DNA of 64,000 nt from Tubulanus polymorphus (lineage: Eukaryota > Nemertea > Palaeonemertea > Tubulaniformes > Tubulanidae): positions 31,464,001 through 31,528,000 of the forward strand of contig NC_134025.1 of assembly GCF_964204645.1 (NCBI RefSeq), in the 5' to 3' direction. Each line of letters starts with the position of its first letter. The stretch's first letter is position 1. Shown here one piece after another: positions 33,753 through 63,373 of this stretch. The position numbers and the translations under genes are program-made. The notes under the pieces are model-generated. The model made no database searches. It had not been told where the DNA came from and worked only from the letters and a program-made list of their open reading frames with translations.

Positions 33753-35595
33753 GTTGTTTTGACAACCAGTCCTGATACTAAAATGAAAACTCATCCCTGA
33801 AACCGATCATTAGCTCATCGTCTAAAAACCAGCCGAATAATAATTAAAAACATCAAAAATATTGTTGCTGGAAAAACCTTGAAATTTTGATTGTTAATTA
33901 TCGTATTAAATTCATATTTGAATTGGATTGAACTGGTTCTCGAGTACGCGCGAAGCTGGCTCAACTGCCAGAGTACCGTTTCTTCTTGAGTAAATGCGTT
34001 TAAAGCTCCCGATGAATCGGGTAACTTTGTAACGCGACATTGGTTATAATTCCTAGTAGAAGAAAGAGACAATATAATTACAAAGATTCTGAACACGCCG
34101 AAAACAATTCATATGATAAAATATCATTCTCAATACGAAATTATAGATTAAATGGAGACACCAATAAATTATATTGAAAATATTTCAGCATAATGATCTG
34201 ATTTCAGCATAATGAATGATCTGATTTCGTTTTTCTATTTATAAGTGGGTCTCAGGCACAGGATTGAGCCTAACTTATGGCGCAGAAAATTACTGAAATT
34301 CTATCTTCAATTTTTGTATTGATGTTTGTTGTATTTCTGAAAGTGGATTCAAATAACGAGCATCTGCAAATCTAAAAAAAAAAACTGAAAATATACCGAG
34401 TACCTACATTGTATTATTGAGTCCAGGTTAACAGACACCCGATTCAAAATGTTATCTTCAACACTGTTTAAACTATTCAAATGCTCAGTGTTTCATCTCC
34501 ATTACTGATAGTGGATTCAAATTCCCGTCAAACTAGAAACTGAATATTTACATGGTGATATCCAGTTAACGCCAATACCGACTAGCATCATAAAACGGCC
34601 AAGAGCAGCAGCGGGGCTTATCACTGCTGATCACAGTTAGTTCCATCGCAAGCGCGTAAGTTGAATGATATTTTCCAGGTTTTAGATTACATGGATCATA
34701 TTGACTCGTTAGTTGTTGGGATTAAGACCTCTAGGCTATGGGCTTCTGCTTAGTCGGGAGTCGAGCTGGGCGGTGGTTGCGAAATGTTTGACCATTTTCG
34801 GTGTGCCTGTAAAACAGCCTAAGATTTCAATATTACATATGGTCTTATGTTGATACCCTGTCCCGTACTAACAACTCACGTAACACGGTTCAAATGAGGC
34901 CAGCAGTTTATTACGACATGTTTGCCATCTATTGGAATTTTGTTGAACTATCAAATTTCCATATCGACAATAGCAAAGCTTGCAAGTTGAAGCAGATTTC
35001 TCATGCGCCATCTATCGGAAATGTGGAACTCTGCCATAATAAATCGGGGTCGTTCCAGGTTCGAACCTTATAATTACTGACGCCAATTCACTATTCAACT
35101 TCATATTTGAGGTTCACGTACCGTTTCACCAGAGGCAATAATTTAACAAATAAAACAAATTTTATCTCAAAAATATTTTAATATTGTTTAATAATGATAT
35201 TTATATTCATTGATAAAATGTGATGAAACATCTGCAGTAGATTACACACGGCAGGGAGAAACCAGCCCTGGAAAGTGAGGAATCACCGCCATAGTCGAGT
35301 ATCACTGATCAGTTAGAACAGTCTGATTGGTTTGTCCTGCGTCAATATCCGGGTTCCGTTTTAATTCTAGAAATAAATATACACTATAAACATTTATATA
35401 AGAGAGTGTATGAGAGATGAGGGGTGGAGAGGAGATTGAGGGGGGGATTGAGGGGGATTGACTGACTGTGAAAGAGGGGGAGGGAGAAGGGATTCCATTC
35501 TGAAATAATCACAAATTGTAGGAGAATTTAGATTCGAATTGAACAAGAATCAAACGAGTCCATGATGAGATCAACCATTGAATCATTTTCCGTAT
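33753..35595. other. intergenic between CEP126-like and adhesion GPCR genes
   Basis: AT-rich; it should hold the 3' UTR of the adhesion GPCR (35595 downwards). A GA/GGGA-rich tract is at 35410-35490. A B-box-like GGTTCGAACC lies at 35059-35068. No exon chain was recognised. Confidence 0.4.
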
Positions 35596-53095
<17,500 letters not shown>

Positions 53096-53494
53096 CTTAC
53101 ACAACGAGGTCTCGTTTTTTTCTGCGTTTAACCTTCACTTTGTTGTTATAGATAGGTAATGAAAACACGCTAGGAGTTTCTGCTGAACTTTTTAAAACTT
53201 ATTGTATCCTGGTTGTACGTATCATAATCATATCATCAATAATCCTTCTTCATACTTAGCGTTGTAATAATCCTAGAGGTAAAGAGAGAGAGAGAGAGAT
53301 GGAGGAGATGTGTATCCAGTATCAGCGGCTGTAACCGAGTGAGAAGCTGTATGAAGTCGGGTCGATCAAAGAATTTATCGTTCGTCTGGTTTCGCGTCGG
53401 CTGCCTGGAATTTCCGCTTAACATCAATATAAACAAACTTTGTTAATTAATCATTGAGTCGCTGAGTCGCGGAAAGACTTTTGGAGCTGTTCAG

Positions 53495-53680
53495 TTCAGC
53501 AATAGTTCAGCAATAGATCAGCTCTACGTTCAGCACTAGTTCAGCACTAGTTCAGCACTAGATCAGCTCTATGTTCAGCACTAGTTCAGCACTAGATCAG
53601 CTCTACGTTCAGCACTAGTTCAGCACTAGATCAGCTCTACGTTCAGCACTAGTTCAGCACTAGTTCAGCTCTGAATCACG
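53495..53680. repeat. TTCAGCACTAG / ATCAGCTCTACG tandem repeat
   Basis: About a dozen 12-bp half-units arranged in higher-order groups of 2-3, about 400 bp upstream of the GPCR start. Confidence 0.85.
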
Positions 53681-54639
53681 TTGAGTTTGTCCAAGCAGGA
53701 TCAGTGGTTCAAGCACTGATTCAGCTCCCAGTCAACTCCAGTCAGAACGGCGTCTTACAATATCTTATACTTGTGTCTTCGCAATGACTCGCTGTATATA
53801 TTCATACATATAGTGTGTAAGTGATCGGGTATTTTATCTGGTTATTCGGTGACTCCTACAGATAAGACTGAAAGGTTCAGAGTTAACTCTTAGTTGTAGA
53901 TCTGACCCAGCTCGCGATCCGGTTCAAATTACAGTTACTAATTCAATTACCCGGATCAAAGCTAACATTTCCTAATTGATATAGAAATTATTTGAAAACA
54001 ATATGATCGTCAATTTATAGTTAATTTAGCTTATCTTGTCCAATATGGGGCAGGTCAAACTCGACGCTCTCAATAGACATCTAGTCACGCATATTCAGAA
54101 CTCCAAATAACACTGAACATTTTAAATTCGTCAATATAAAAGAATTGAGTTTTCAAGACACAAAACAGTTTCTAGTTATTATAATTCTTTTATTCACGAA
54201 GTTCCTTAATTTTCATATAATTTTGCATTTGAATTCACCAACCGATAGATGGCGAGTGTGTGTTTATAGAGACGACTGTAGCTAACGCGCACCTGTGCCT
54301 GGTGTACAACTCGTTTATTCGTAGTTCAGTCGAAAATCGATAGATGGCATGTTCGCTTAGAGACGACTATTTTTACAGAATATAGAAGTAATCAATTTAT
54401 AAACAAGTCTAATTATTGATTAAATTATTCCTTAAAGTAAAGACAACAAGACGGTTATCATTGTTCTTCCACTATTTTTTTCTTTTCTTCAGAAATGTCA
54501 TATCGAAAGTAATCAATTAATATATCTTATAACTAATTAGATAAATGAAACAAGTTTCCCTAAAGTGAATAAATCAAAACGGTTATCATTGTTTTTACAC
54601 AATCATTTAAAATCCTGAACAATGAGAAAGATAAATTCC

Positions 54640-54905
54640 TCTTGTATGGGTTTAATTCCTCTGGTACGGTTTGAACTCCTCTGGTATGGGTTTGAACTCC
54701 TCTGGTATGGGTTTGAACTCCTCTGGTATGGGTTTAATTCCTCTGGTATGGGTTTGAACTCCTTTGGTATGGGTTTGAACTCCTCTGGTATGAGTTTGAA
54801 CTCCTCTGGTATGGGTTTGAACTCCTCTGGTATGGGTTTAATTCCTCTGGTATGGGTTTGAACTCCTCTGGTATGGGTTTGAACTCCTCTGGTATGGGTA
54901 TCAAT
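54640..54905. repeat. 21-bp minisatellite, about 13 copies
   Basis: Units of TCCTCTGGTATGGGTTTGAA C with rare AATT variants. Confidence 0.92.
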
Positions 54906-55386
54906 TCCTCCGACAAAACAGAACCTTCATACATACAGTAAACCCTAAACTTTGACAAAATTGATCCAAGGTAAAATGAATATATGAAAATATGTTGCGG
55001 GAGTCAGAAAAATGATTTTAGTATGATCAGGTTTACTGCACAATAATCCAGTTAATGAACCAAAGTAAAATCCAGTTAAATTTATCCCTCTTCACTTGAA
55101 TAATTCACTGCCAATCTTAAAAACCGCACACTAAAAACAAACACATGAAATTAATATCAAATTTTATGTTTTATTTTCACAGAGATAACAATGAATTCAC
55201 TCAATAAAACTATTGTTCCCCGTGATGCAGTTGTGGATATCAAATCACTCACTCATCAGGAATTCTCTCTTACTGTAAAACGACCGGGTCGGAACAGACT
55301 GTAAGGTTACACCAGGTGGATATAGTTCCCTGCATGCAAGAGATAAAATATTATCATGCGACAATTGGGCAAAAGAATTTGTAGTT

Positions 55387-55529
55387 AGGGGTCATTCATT
55401 TATTACGTGCGCATTAGGAGGGAGGGGGAAGGGGTCAGTGTAATTGCGTACTGGATTTTGCGTACAGAGGGGGGACGGAGGATTGAAAAATTCAAATTTT
55501 ATGTGTACTTAATAAATGAATGATCCCTG
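55387..55529. mobile_element. MITE with 19-bp TIRs
   Basis: AGGGGTCATTCATTTATTA (55387-55405) is inverted at the right end as TAATAAATGAATGATCCCT with one mismatch. The roughly 142-bp interior is G-rich and non-coding. Confidence 0.7.
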
Positions 55530-56133
55530 ATGTACAGTTCGATTGTGATAGAACTCGGCGATGTTAGAATTATAGGTTTCGGGATCGTAGTTCACTGATG
55601 CACCTCTGAATGCAACCCTGGCTGACAGGTTTTCATTCTCAACGCTGGTCAACCTTTCGTCGACCATCGGATTTGTTTCACCCCGAATTACCAGTTCAGA
55701 TTTGATCTCGTGCGAGGTCTATGGTGGCGGCCATCAAAGGGTTAGCAGAATTTTCATGACGAAAAATTCTGGGTGGCAGAGCAGCTTTTACTTTCACTAT
55801 CCGGAAACTAAATTTTGGGTGGCAGAACTGCAGATCACTAGAAAATATAAAAACTTACAGCATGAGAGTCAAAGTTCACTCGAGTTTAAGATCGTTCCAA
55901 TCAATGAATCTATTTCCCAGTCATCATTGATTCATCCTTCATCAACATATCGACTTTAGTTCAATCCATCATCATCACCTGAAATATAGGAAAACAAAAA
56001 CAAATTACCAGAGTTTGTCTGGCAGTAGGATTAATTCATTCTAATGAGGAGGTACCAGTAATTGAGTATTGTTAGATGTTTGGTTTACAGTTTTTAACAA
56101 CCATTAACATAAATGCTGCTCAGGATCCACAGG

Positions 56134-56312
56134 GAGACAATGTGGTTCACAAACATGGATTAATTGAAGAAGTCGAAGACAAAGAACAAGTTGACTCCTC
56201 CTCTGCAGGCAGTGGACCCTGCTGTCATAGCCTGCACAATCGGACTGCTGCACCGGGCAGAAATAGAAAAGAGATTAAATATATAGAAGGCTCCAGTTGG
56301 CTCATCCACTGA
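56134..56312 (+). pseudogene. decayed copy of the right-end repeat gene family
   Basis: An acceptor-like CTGCTCAG precedes an open stretch. One frame reads PLQAVDPAV, matching PLQEVDPAS of the copies near 60.9 and 63.5 kb. A different frame reads RNRKEIKYIEGSSW, matching the RKEVNYSGGSS of the 134-bp array. The two frames imply a deletion between the motifs, so this copy is broken. Confidence 0.45.
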
Positions 56313-56519
56313 TGGTAGACCCTACTTATTTGTATCTTTTAATCGAGCCCACTTCACACATACATGATATTCTGTGTAATTAGTGTATAATACATATAGT
56401 TTATATCTTCATTTCTTGAAAGAAGAGATGAGAGTTGAAATCAATTGAAGCATGTAAATAAAATCATCTAATCATGAAGATTTTGATAATTGTGTTTTTT
56501 TCTATTACTTAAAAGATAC

Positions 56520-58370
56520 TGCTGCCATGAAACAGGAGGTGACTTCTACCGTGGTATCCAGGACAGAGGAACCACAGGTTCAGACTCTAGCACTGCGCAG
56601 GTCGCCCCGTAAAAATAGGAAAGAAGTTAATTATTCAGGAGGTTCCAGTTATGTGCGACCATGAAACAATAGGTGACTTCTACCGTGGTATCCAGGACAG
56701 AGGAACCACAGGTTCAGACTCCAGCATCGCGCAGGTCGACCCGTAGAAATATAAAAGACGTTAATTATTCAGGAGGTTCCAGTTATCTGCGACCATGAAA
56801 CAATAGGTGACTTCTACCGTGGTATCCAGGACAGAGGAACCATAGGTTCAGACTCCAGCATCGCGCAGGTCGACCCGTAAAAATAGAAAAGAAGTTAATT
56901 ATACAGGAGGTTCCAGTTATGTGCGACCATACAACAATAGGTGACTTCTACCGTGGTATCCAGGACAGAGGAACCACAGGTTCAGACTCCAGCATCGCGC
57001 AGGTCGACCCGTAGAAATATAAAAGACGTTAATTATTCAGGAGGTTCCAGTTATCTGCGACCATGAAACAATAGGTGACTTCTACCGTGGTATCCAGGAC
57101 AGAGGAACCACAGGTTCAGACTCCAGCACCGCGCATGTCGCCCCGTAAAAATAGAAAAGAAGTTAATTATACAGGAGGTTCCAGTTATGTGCGACCATAC
57201 AACAATAGGTGACTTCTACCGTGGTATCCAGGACAGAGGAACCACAGGTTCAGACTCCAGCACCGCGCAGGTCGCCCCGTAAAAATAGAAATGAAGTTAA
57301 TTATTCAGGAGGTTCCAGTAATCTGCGACCATGAAACAGGAGGTGACTTCTACCGTGGTATCCAGGACAGAGGAACCACAGGTTCAGACTCCAGCACCGC
57401 GCATGTCGCCCCGTAAAAATAGAAAAGAAGTTAATTATTCAGGAGGTTCCAGTAATCTGCGACCATGAAACAGGAGGTGACTTCTACCGTGGTATCCAGG
57501 ACAGAGGAACCACAGGTTCAGACTCCAGCATCGCGCAGGTCGACCCGTAAAAATAGAAAAGAAGTTAATTATTCAGGAGGTTCCAGTAATCTGCGACCAT
57601 GAAACAGGAGGTGACTTCTACCGTGGTATCCAGGACAGAGGAACCACAGGTTCAGACTCCAGCACCGCGCATGTCGCCTCGTAAAAATAGAAAAGAAGTT
57701 AATTATTCAGGAGGTTCCAGTAATCTGCGACCATGAAACAGGAGGTGACTTCTACCGTGGTATCCAGGACAGAGGAACCACAGGTTCAGACTCCAGCATC
57801 GCGCAGGTCGACCCGTAAAAATAGAAAAGAAGTTAATTATTCAGGAGGTTCCAGTAATCTGCGACCATGAAACAGGAGGTGACTTCTACCGTGGTATCCA
57901 GGACAGAGGAACCACAGGTTCAGACTCCAGCATCGCGCAGGTCGACCCGTAAAAATAGAAAAGAAGTTAATTATTCAGGAGGTTCCAGTTATCTGCGACC
58001 ATGAAACAGGAGGTGACTTCTACCGTGGTATCCAGGACAGAGGAACCACAGGTTCAGACTCCGGCATCGCGCAGGTCGACCCGTAAAAATAGAAAAGAAG
58101 TTAATTATTCAGGAGGTTCCAGTAATCTGCTACCATGAAACAGGAGGTGACTTCTACCGTGGTATCCAGGACAGAGGAACCATAGGTTCAGACTCCAGCA
58201 TCGCGCAGGTCGCCCCGTAAAAATAGAAAAGAAGTTAATTATTCAGGAGGTTCCAGTAATCTGCTACCATGAAACAGGAGGTGACTTCTACCGTGGTATC
58301 CAGGACAGAGGAACCATAGGTTCAGACTCCAGCATCGCGCAGGTCGACCCGTAAAAATAGAAACTTGCCG
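56520..58370 (+). repeat. 134-bp tandem array, about 14 units, derived from a coding exon
   Basis: Each unit begins near ATGAAACAGGAGGTGAC and holds CCGTGGTATCCAGGACAGAG, CAGGTTCAGACTCCAGC and AAGAAGTTAATTATTCAGGA. Translated, a unit reads MKQEVTSTVV...RRSTRKNRKEVNYSGGSS, paralogous to QLQTPSLRRSPRRKTKEIDY downstream. Units alternate CAATAGG (early stop) and CAGGAGG forms, and TCGCGCAGG/CCGCGCATG variants. In most units the final TGA overlaps the ATG of the next unit (ATGA). Because 134 is not a multiple of three, the array cannot be one long frame. Confidence 0.9.
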
Positions 58371-58373
58371 ATT

Positions 58374-58475
58374 ATGGGATTGATCGGTAAATTCCTGCTT
58401 CAAACTATAAACACTCATCGTGATGATGCTGCTTCAGAGGCTTCAACAGTTTCACAAGGAGTAATGCTGTTATGA
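58374..58475 (+). pseudogene. MGLIGKFLLQ module, copy 1
   Basis: A 33-codon frame starting MGLIGKFLLQTINTHRDDA directly after the 134-bp array. Related frames follow at 59551-59670 and 59698-59805. The preserved frame across three copies suggests a former exon of the same family. Confidence 0.4.
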
Positions 58476-58667
58476 TAGGCAATTTTTGATATCTATAAAA
58501 CATGCGTAGATCGATAGCAGTTGTATGTTCATAATACATACAACTCTATTCACTGGGAATTCCTAAACGGCATGTTTTCACTAATGGTTTTTTGATGTCT
58601 ATTTGCTTTTGTTCACTAGAAATTTACATAGGGGCAAGTTTTGGCTTAACGATTATTTAATGTTTAT

Positions 58668-59078
58668 TTGCTTTTGTTACTGGTTCAGTTTATGTCTCGG
58701 ATTAATAAGAAATATTTTGGATTTAGTTTTCAAGACAATAGAAAAAATCCTAAGGGATTAGTCAAGTGTCAACGTCTACGTGTTAGGAAACCGAGACAAC
58801 TCTGGGCTTGTTTCTTAACCAGGTTGCTAAGAACATTAATTCTCGGGGGCCTGGTGGGCGAATCAGGTCCCGAGGTTGGTCGTCGGCCCTCCCCAAATGT
58901 GGTGGCGTTGGTCACGAGAATAGTTCCTTGGAAACCAAATTTGGAAAGTATAAAAATAAGAGACATAGCTGAACTAGTCGGAGAGGAACGGAGAAAGCTC
59001 CGGGAGAGCAATGGGGGTAGCTCCGGGAGAGTACCCGGGAGAGCAATGGGGGTAGCTCCGAGAGAGCAATGGGGGTAG
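58668..59078 (+). other. open frame of 136 codons, partly repeat
   Basis: This begins with a non-ATG codon. The first 100 residues are basic without a recognised domain, and the last part is the 36-bp repeat. Support for coding is weak. Confidence 0.2.
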
Positions 59079-59225
59079 CTCCGGGAGAGCACCTGGGAGA
59101 GCAATGGGGTAGCTCCGGGAGAGCACCTGGGAGAGCAATGGGGGTAGCTCCGAGAGAGCAATGGGGGTAGCTCCGGGAGAGTACCCGAGAGAGCAATGGG
59201 GGTAGCTCCGGGAGAGCACCTGGGA
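59000..59225. repeat. GAGCAATGGGGGTAGCTCCG tandem repeat
   Basis: Six to seven units of 27-36 bp with alternating GAGCACCTGGGA inserts. It keeps frames open on both strands. Confidence 0.88.
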
Positions 59226-59469
59226 AACCAAGAGGGGAAGGACCACCGTAAGAAACTAGAAACCGAAATTGTAAAAGGTGTCGATACATAGGAAAGACGA
59301 AACTGATATAATAAATAGTTGTGAGTATTTAGAAACCGAAGTATATACATCTTAGTCGTTTATTTTTTTTTTGTCTCGGGTCAATTTCAATTTGTGTCGT
59401 TGTGCGGAGCTGAGGAAGGATATGCTCTCCCACGATATTTCGGTCCCTTCTTCAGGTCGTATAACAATA

Positions 59470-59545
59470 CGAGGGAACCTTCAGAGGCACCGCAGATTCC
59501 TGCACTGCGCAGACGCCTCATAAAAATAGAAAAGAAATTGTGATT
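59470..59545 (+). pseudogene. fragment of the right-end family
   Basis: Reads EPSEAPQIPALRRRLIKIEK in one frame, matching TEAPQLQTPSLRRSPRRKTK of the better-preserved copies. Only this short module remains. Confidence 0.45.
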
Positions 59546-59550
59546 ATTCC

Positions 59551-59805
59551 AATCTGGGATTGATCGGTAAATTCCTGCTTCAAACTATAAACACTCATTG
59601 TGACGATGCTTTGTCTCAAACGCTTCTGACAGTTTCGCGAGGGAAATACAACAGAGTCCCCAAAAACTAATAGAGAATAGCTTTTATAATGCTGATTATG
59701 GGATTGATCGGTAAATTCCTGCTTCAAATTGTAAACACTCGTAGTGACAATGTTGCTTCAGAATCTCGAGAGAGAAAGAAACAGCCTGAACAAAGTAATA
59801 CCTGA
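59551..59805 (+). pseudogene. MGLIGKFLLQ modules, copies 2 and 3
   Basis: 59551-59670 reads LGLIGKFLLQTINTHCDDA, and 59698-59805 reads MGLIGKFLLQIVNTRSDNVA. Both are open to a stop 25-40 codons on. They are tandem relatives of 58374-58475. Confidence 0.4.
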
Positions 59806-59902
59806 TCAGTAGAAAACCTGGAGAACAACTAGTATTTGTAATGTGAACTACTTGTCATTAATATGTTATATGTATGATACTTAATGGTTGTCTTTTTTCC
59901 AG

Positions 59903-60570
59903 ATTGAGAAATATATTAAGAAGGCATCAAAAAAAGATCGGTCTAAGGCCATTCGCCTGCAGAGCCCTTCCAGTATTGGAAAACGTACATCAAAATCATT
60001 CCACCTTTCGAGTTGGTTCCTGTGCAGGAGGTGGACCCTGCTTCTCCCGTAAATGTGGAGCAGGAGGTCGCCCCTGCAGTGGTGACCCTGACAGAGGCGC
60101 CACAGCTTCAGACGCCTTCACTGCGTCGGTCGCCCCGTCGAAAGACAAAAGATATAGATTACACAGTAGGTTCGGGGCGTCCGAAATAAAAAAAACAGGG
60201 CAAACGTGCAGCTCATCCTCCCCCATAGAGACAACCAAATTTTGAGGAGGAGAGCAGTGATGAGGATGAATTCGTCACTCCTGGAGCGACATCTCCAGGG
60301 CCCGCAACTTCCCCGCCACCACCACCATCTACCGGACCGCAGCCATCTACTGGAAAAAATAGAAGAAGAAATAAGAGAAAGTATAATGAAAATGCATCGA
60401 CATCAAGTGCTCCAGCGGGGGCACCACCTTCCCCCGCTGTCGAGCTGGTGGCGCGCGGCCCTGGTTGGTCACGAAACATCGAATATAAAGATCCTATTAG
60501 AATGCTCCGGGATGTTGAAGGGGCCTTTCAAGGAAAATATGAATTAGTAAAACGTAGGCGAACTCATTAA
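59903..60570 (+). pseudogene. right-end family, copy A (frameshifts and stops)
   Basis: A good acceptor (TTTTTTCCAG) opens IEKYIKKASKKDRSKAIRL. A one-base loss relative to the 60.7-kb copy shifts the frame before FELVPVQEVDPASPVN. TAA and TAG interrupt the basic GRPK..KGKRA segment. The C-terminal part (VELVARGPGWSRN, RMLRDVEGAFQGK, ending KRRRTH and TAA at 60570) is still readable. The ancestral protein was Pro-, Lys/Arg- and acid-rich with an AT-hook-like GRPK core. The family is not recognised. Confidence 0.55.
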
Positions 60571-60754
60571 TATACGTATATATATATATATATATATTGC
60601 TACACAACTTCATTCTTTGTTCCATCATGTCACCACCATCTATCAGTTAACCGCATTATTTTATAGGTTGCTATTTACAAATATGATAATTATATTCGAA
60701 CATGTCATTTATGTGTAATATGCATGATCCTTAATGTTTTTTTTTTCATTCCAG

Positions 60755-61469
60755 ATTTAGACATCATTGAAAACATCAAAAAAGATCCATTCATTCCAGA
60801 TTTGGATATAATTGAAAATATAAAGAAAGATCAGTCTGAAGCAGCCCCATAAAAAGGTTATAAAAGGTTAGCATCTATCTGCGCACCTAAGGAGCCAACT
60901 CCTCCTAAAGTAATTCCACCATTTGAGTTGGTTCCTTTGCAGGAGGTGGACCCTGCTTCTCCCGTAAATGTGGAGCAGGAGGTCGCCCCTGCAGTGGTGA
61001 CCCCGACAGAGGCGCCACAGCTTCAGACACCTTCACTGCGTCGGTCGCCCCGTCGAAAGACAAAAGAGATAGATTATACAGTAGGTACGGGGCGTCCGAA
61101 AATAAAAAAAAAAGGCAAACGTGCAGCTCGTCCTCCCCCACAGAGACAACCAAATTTTGAGGAGGAGAGCAGTGATGAGGATGAATTCGTCACTCCTGGA
61201 GCGACATCACCAGGGCCCACAACTCCCCTGCCACCACCACCATCTACAGGACCGCAGCCATCTACTGGAAAAAATAGAAGAAATATGAAAATGCATCGAC
61301 ATCAAGCGCTCCAGCGGGGGCACCACCTTCCCCCGCTGTCGAGCTGGTGGCGCGCGGCCCTGGGTGGTCTAAAAACATCAGCTATTCAGATCCTATAAAA
61401 ATGCTCCGCGATGTTGAAGGGGCCTTTCAAGGAAAATATCAATTAGTTAAACGTCGGCGAACTCATTAA
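60755..61469 (+). pseudogene. right-end family, copy B
   Basis: An acceptor CATTCCAG precedes a duplicated DLDIIENIKKD module and then a TAA. From about 60900 the frame VIPPFELVPLQEVDPASPVN is open through LRRSPRRKTKEIDYTVG, the basic GRPK segment and EESSDEDEFVTPGA. After GKNRRN a 16-nt deletion relative to copy A shifts the frame, although the conserved end (MLRDVEGAFQGK..KRRRTH) persists to TAA at 61469. It could also be a live gene with different splicing. Confidence 0.5.
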
Positions 61470-61679
61470 TATATGTATATATATTCCTAAGCAACTTCAT
61501 TCTTTCTTAGATATATGCATAAGTGCGGCAATTTATATTTACCAGTTACAACTTCATAAGTTAATCATATTTAACGCTATATCTCTTTTAGATAACGAAA
61601 ATATCACACACATCAGATCACGATTCGATCAAGAAGTCCACTGTCACCAAGAAGTCGATCACAAGAGGCGTCTGAAATC

Positions 61680-62337
61680 ATGGATATTTCACAACATATT
61701 TCACCTCAAAAGATCGATGACAAAACTATCGAAAAACTTACAAAACATTTGGAATACCATCGAGAACTAGTAGCAATTATTTACGAAATAATATCTACTA
61801 AAGAATTAACGATTAATGAATTACCAAAAATACCAACACCAAGTTTGAAAACATTATTAGGACTTAAAGAAAATAGAATCAAATTGAGTGGTTATGAACG
61901 ACACGAATATTTGAAATCAAAATTAACGGATCATAGAGATTTATCGAACTTTAGTGAAATAGACGTGCATTTATTTTCAGAAATTAGTGGATTACTGATA
62001 AGCGAGTATGAAAAGTTGTTAACTAAACAAACAAATCATCTTTGGGATTTTATAATTTTTGGGAATTCTTTGAATAAAGGGTTTGTTCTTTTTCATTCGA
62101 CCCAAACTATAAATATTTCACGGGCTAATTGGGTTAAAGAAAATATATCTATTAGTGTTGAGTATGAAAGAAAACTTAGAATTATATTCGTTTAAAAAAT
62201 TTCAATTATTGGGGTTGCCAAATGCTTCCGTTATTAATCATTTGACAGAAATTAATCATTTGAAAAAATGCTTGAAAATTACCCCGAAATCAAAGAATTC
62301 TGGTTGAAATTAGAAAATCCCAATGATGATTTGTAAC
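61680..62337 (+). pseudogene. unrecognised 171-codon frame with decayed 3' end
   Basis: ATG at 61680 encodes a helical, Lys/Glu/Ile-rich protein (MDISQHISPQKIDDKTIEKL...) to a stop at 62195. The same frame is open upstream with an RSRSPLSPRSRSQE stretch, so the ATG may be internal. Beyond the stop, another frame reads PEIKEFWLKLENPNDDL to TAA at 62337. It matches the end of the relative at 62790-63187 and shows that an intact ancestor was longer. The function is not recognised. Confidence 0.45.
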
Positions 62338-62789
62338 AGCAGTTGTTTTTCATACTATATAGATTTTTTAATGTATTATATTTACCCTAATTGCATTTTT
62401 CTATGTTCAGCTTTTGTTAATGTGGCAGTTGTTGTATTATATACTTTATTGATTCCTGCATTCCTCGCATTCCTCACCGGGCCTCAGAGGCCTGGTGAGG
62501 AATGTGGAAATCGATACTGACTGTAGAATAAAATATATGTGTTTATGAAATAGTAATTCCACCAGGCGTTTCTTTGAATTGATATTCAGTTTGAGGATTT
62601 ATTATCGAGGATCCGAAATGACTTATCTGGACAGTTATAATTACTGCTCCTAATAGATAGACAATAGTAGTGAGATATTAAATCCTAATTTAAATAAAAA
62701 GTATTTAAAAAACAATAACTTCAACTAGCTAGTTAATTCTATTATATTTTTTTCAAAATCTAATATTTCTTTAAAAAAATTAATCTAAA

Positions 62790-63187
62790 TTAATTATTGA
62801 AACAGAACATTTAAACTTTCCAGAAATACGAAGTGAAGAAGTTATTTCATTTGATAAAATTACTAATATATTAAAAATAAGTTATAATACAATATTCAAA
62901 AGAAAAGCAAATCACTTATGGGATCACATCATTTTTGAGAGTTTTGAATATAGGGTTTGAAATGTTCGATAAAGAAACTGAGGGGATTTCTTGGGGGGCT
63001 TGGGTTAAAAAGAACATAGAAATCACCATGTTATGAAAGAAAACTGAGAAGAGTAGGAAGATTGATAAAATATGAAAAATTCCGATTACTAAGTTTAACA
63101 TTTAGTGAAGTTGTCAACTATTTGCGAGAAATTGAAGAAATGATTGAAAACGATTCAGTCATTAAAGAATTCTGGACGAAATTATAA
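62790..63187 (+). pseudogene. diverged, frameshifted relative of the 61680 frame
   Basis: Shares NHLWD(F/H)IIF, YERKLR and KEFW(L/T)KL with the 61680-62337 frame but carries several stops and shifts. This is an old tandem duplication. Confidence 0.45.
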
Positions 63188-63373
63188 ATTTTAACACTGA
63201 AGATCTTTGCATATTGATATAAAAAATGTAATCTCGATTGTGTAAATCTGCTTTAATATTGTATTGTTATTCATTAGTCGTTCGGTTGTTGTTAATGGTG
63301 ACATCTGTTCTGTGTATTGATTGGTTACTGTTAATGTAATATGTATGATACTTAATGTTTGTCTTTTTTCCAG

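Larger units (their letters stand above)
53096..56080. other. 5' flank of the adhesion GPCR and gene-free region
   Basis: The promoter of the minus-strand GPCR should lie just above 53095; no TATA element is obvious. The region holds a short-unit repeat at 53495-53680, a 21-bp array at 54640-54905, duplicated phrases at 54240-54610 and a MITE at 55387-55529. No exon chain was recognised on either strand. Confidence 0.4.

Noticed and set aside
58769-59350. 193-codon minus frame (LPELPPLLSRSYPHC repeats)
   Set aside because: Generated by the GAGCAATGGGGGTAGC repeat; the N-terminal part has no family resemblance.
59410-59470. Retroelement 3' relic (CGATATTTCGGTCCCTTCTTCAGG region)
   Set aside because: The phrase resembles sequence seen near some retroelement ends, but no reverse transcriptase or endonuclease coding was found nearby.
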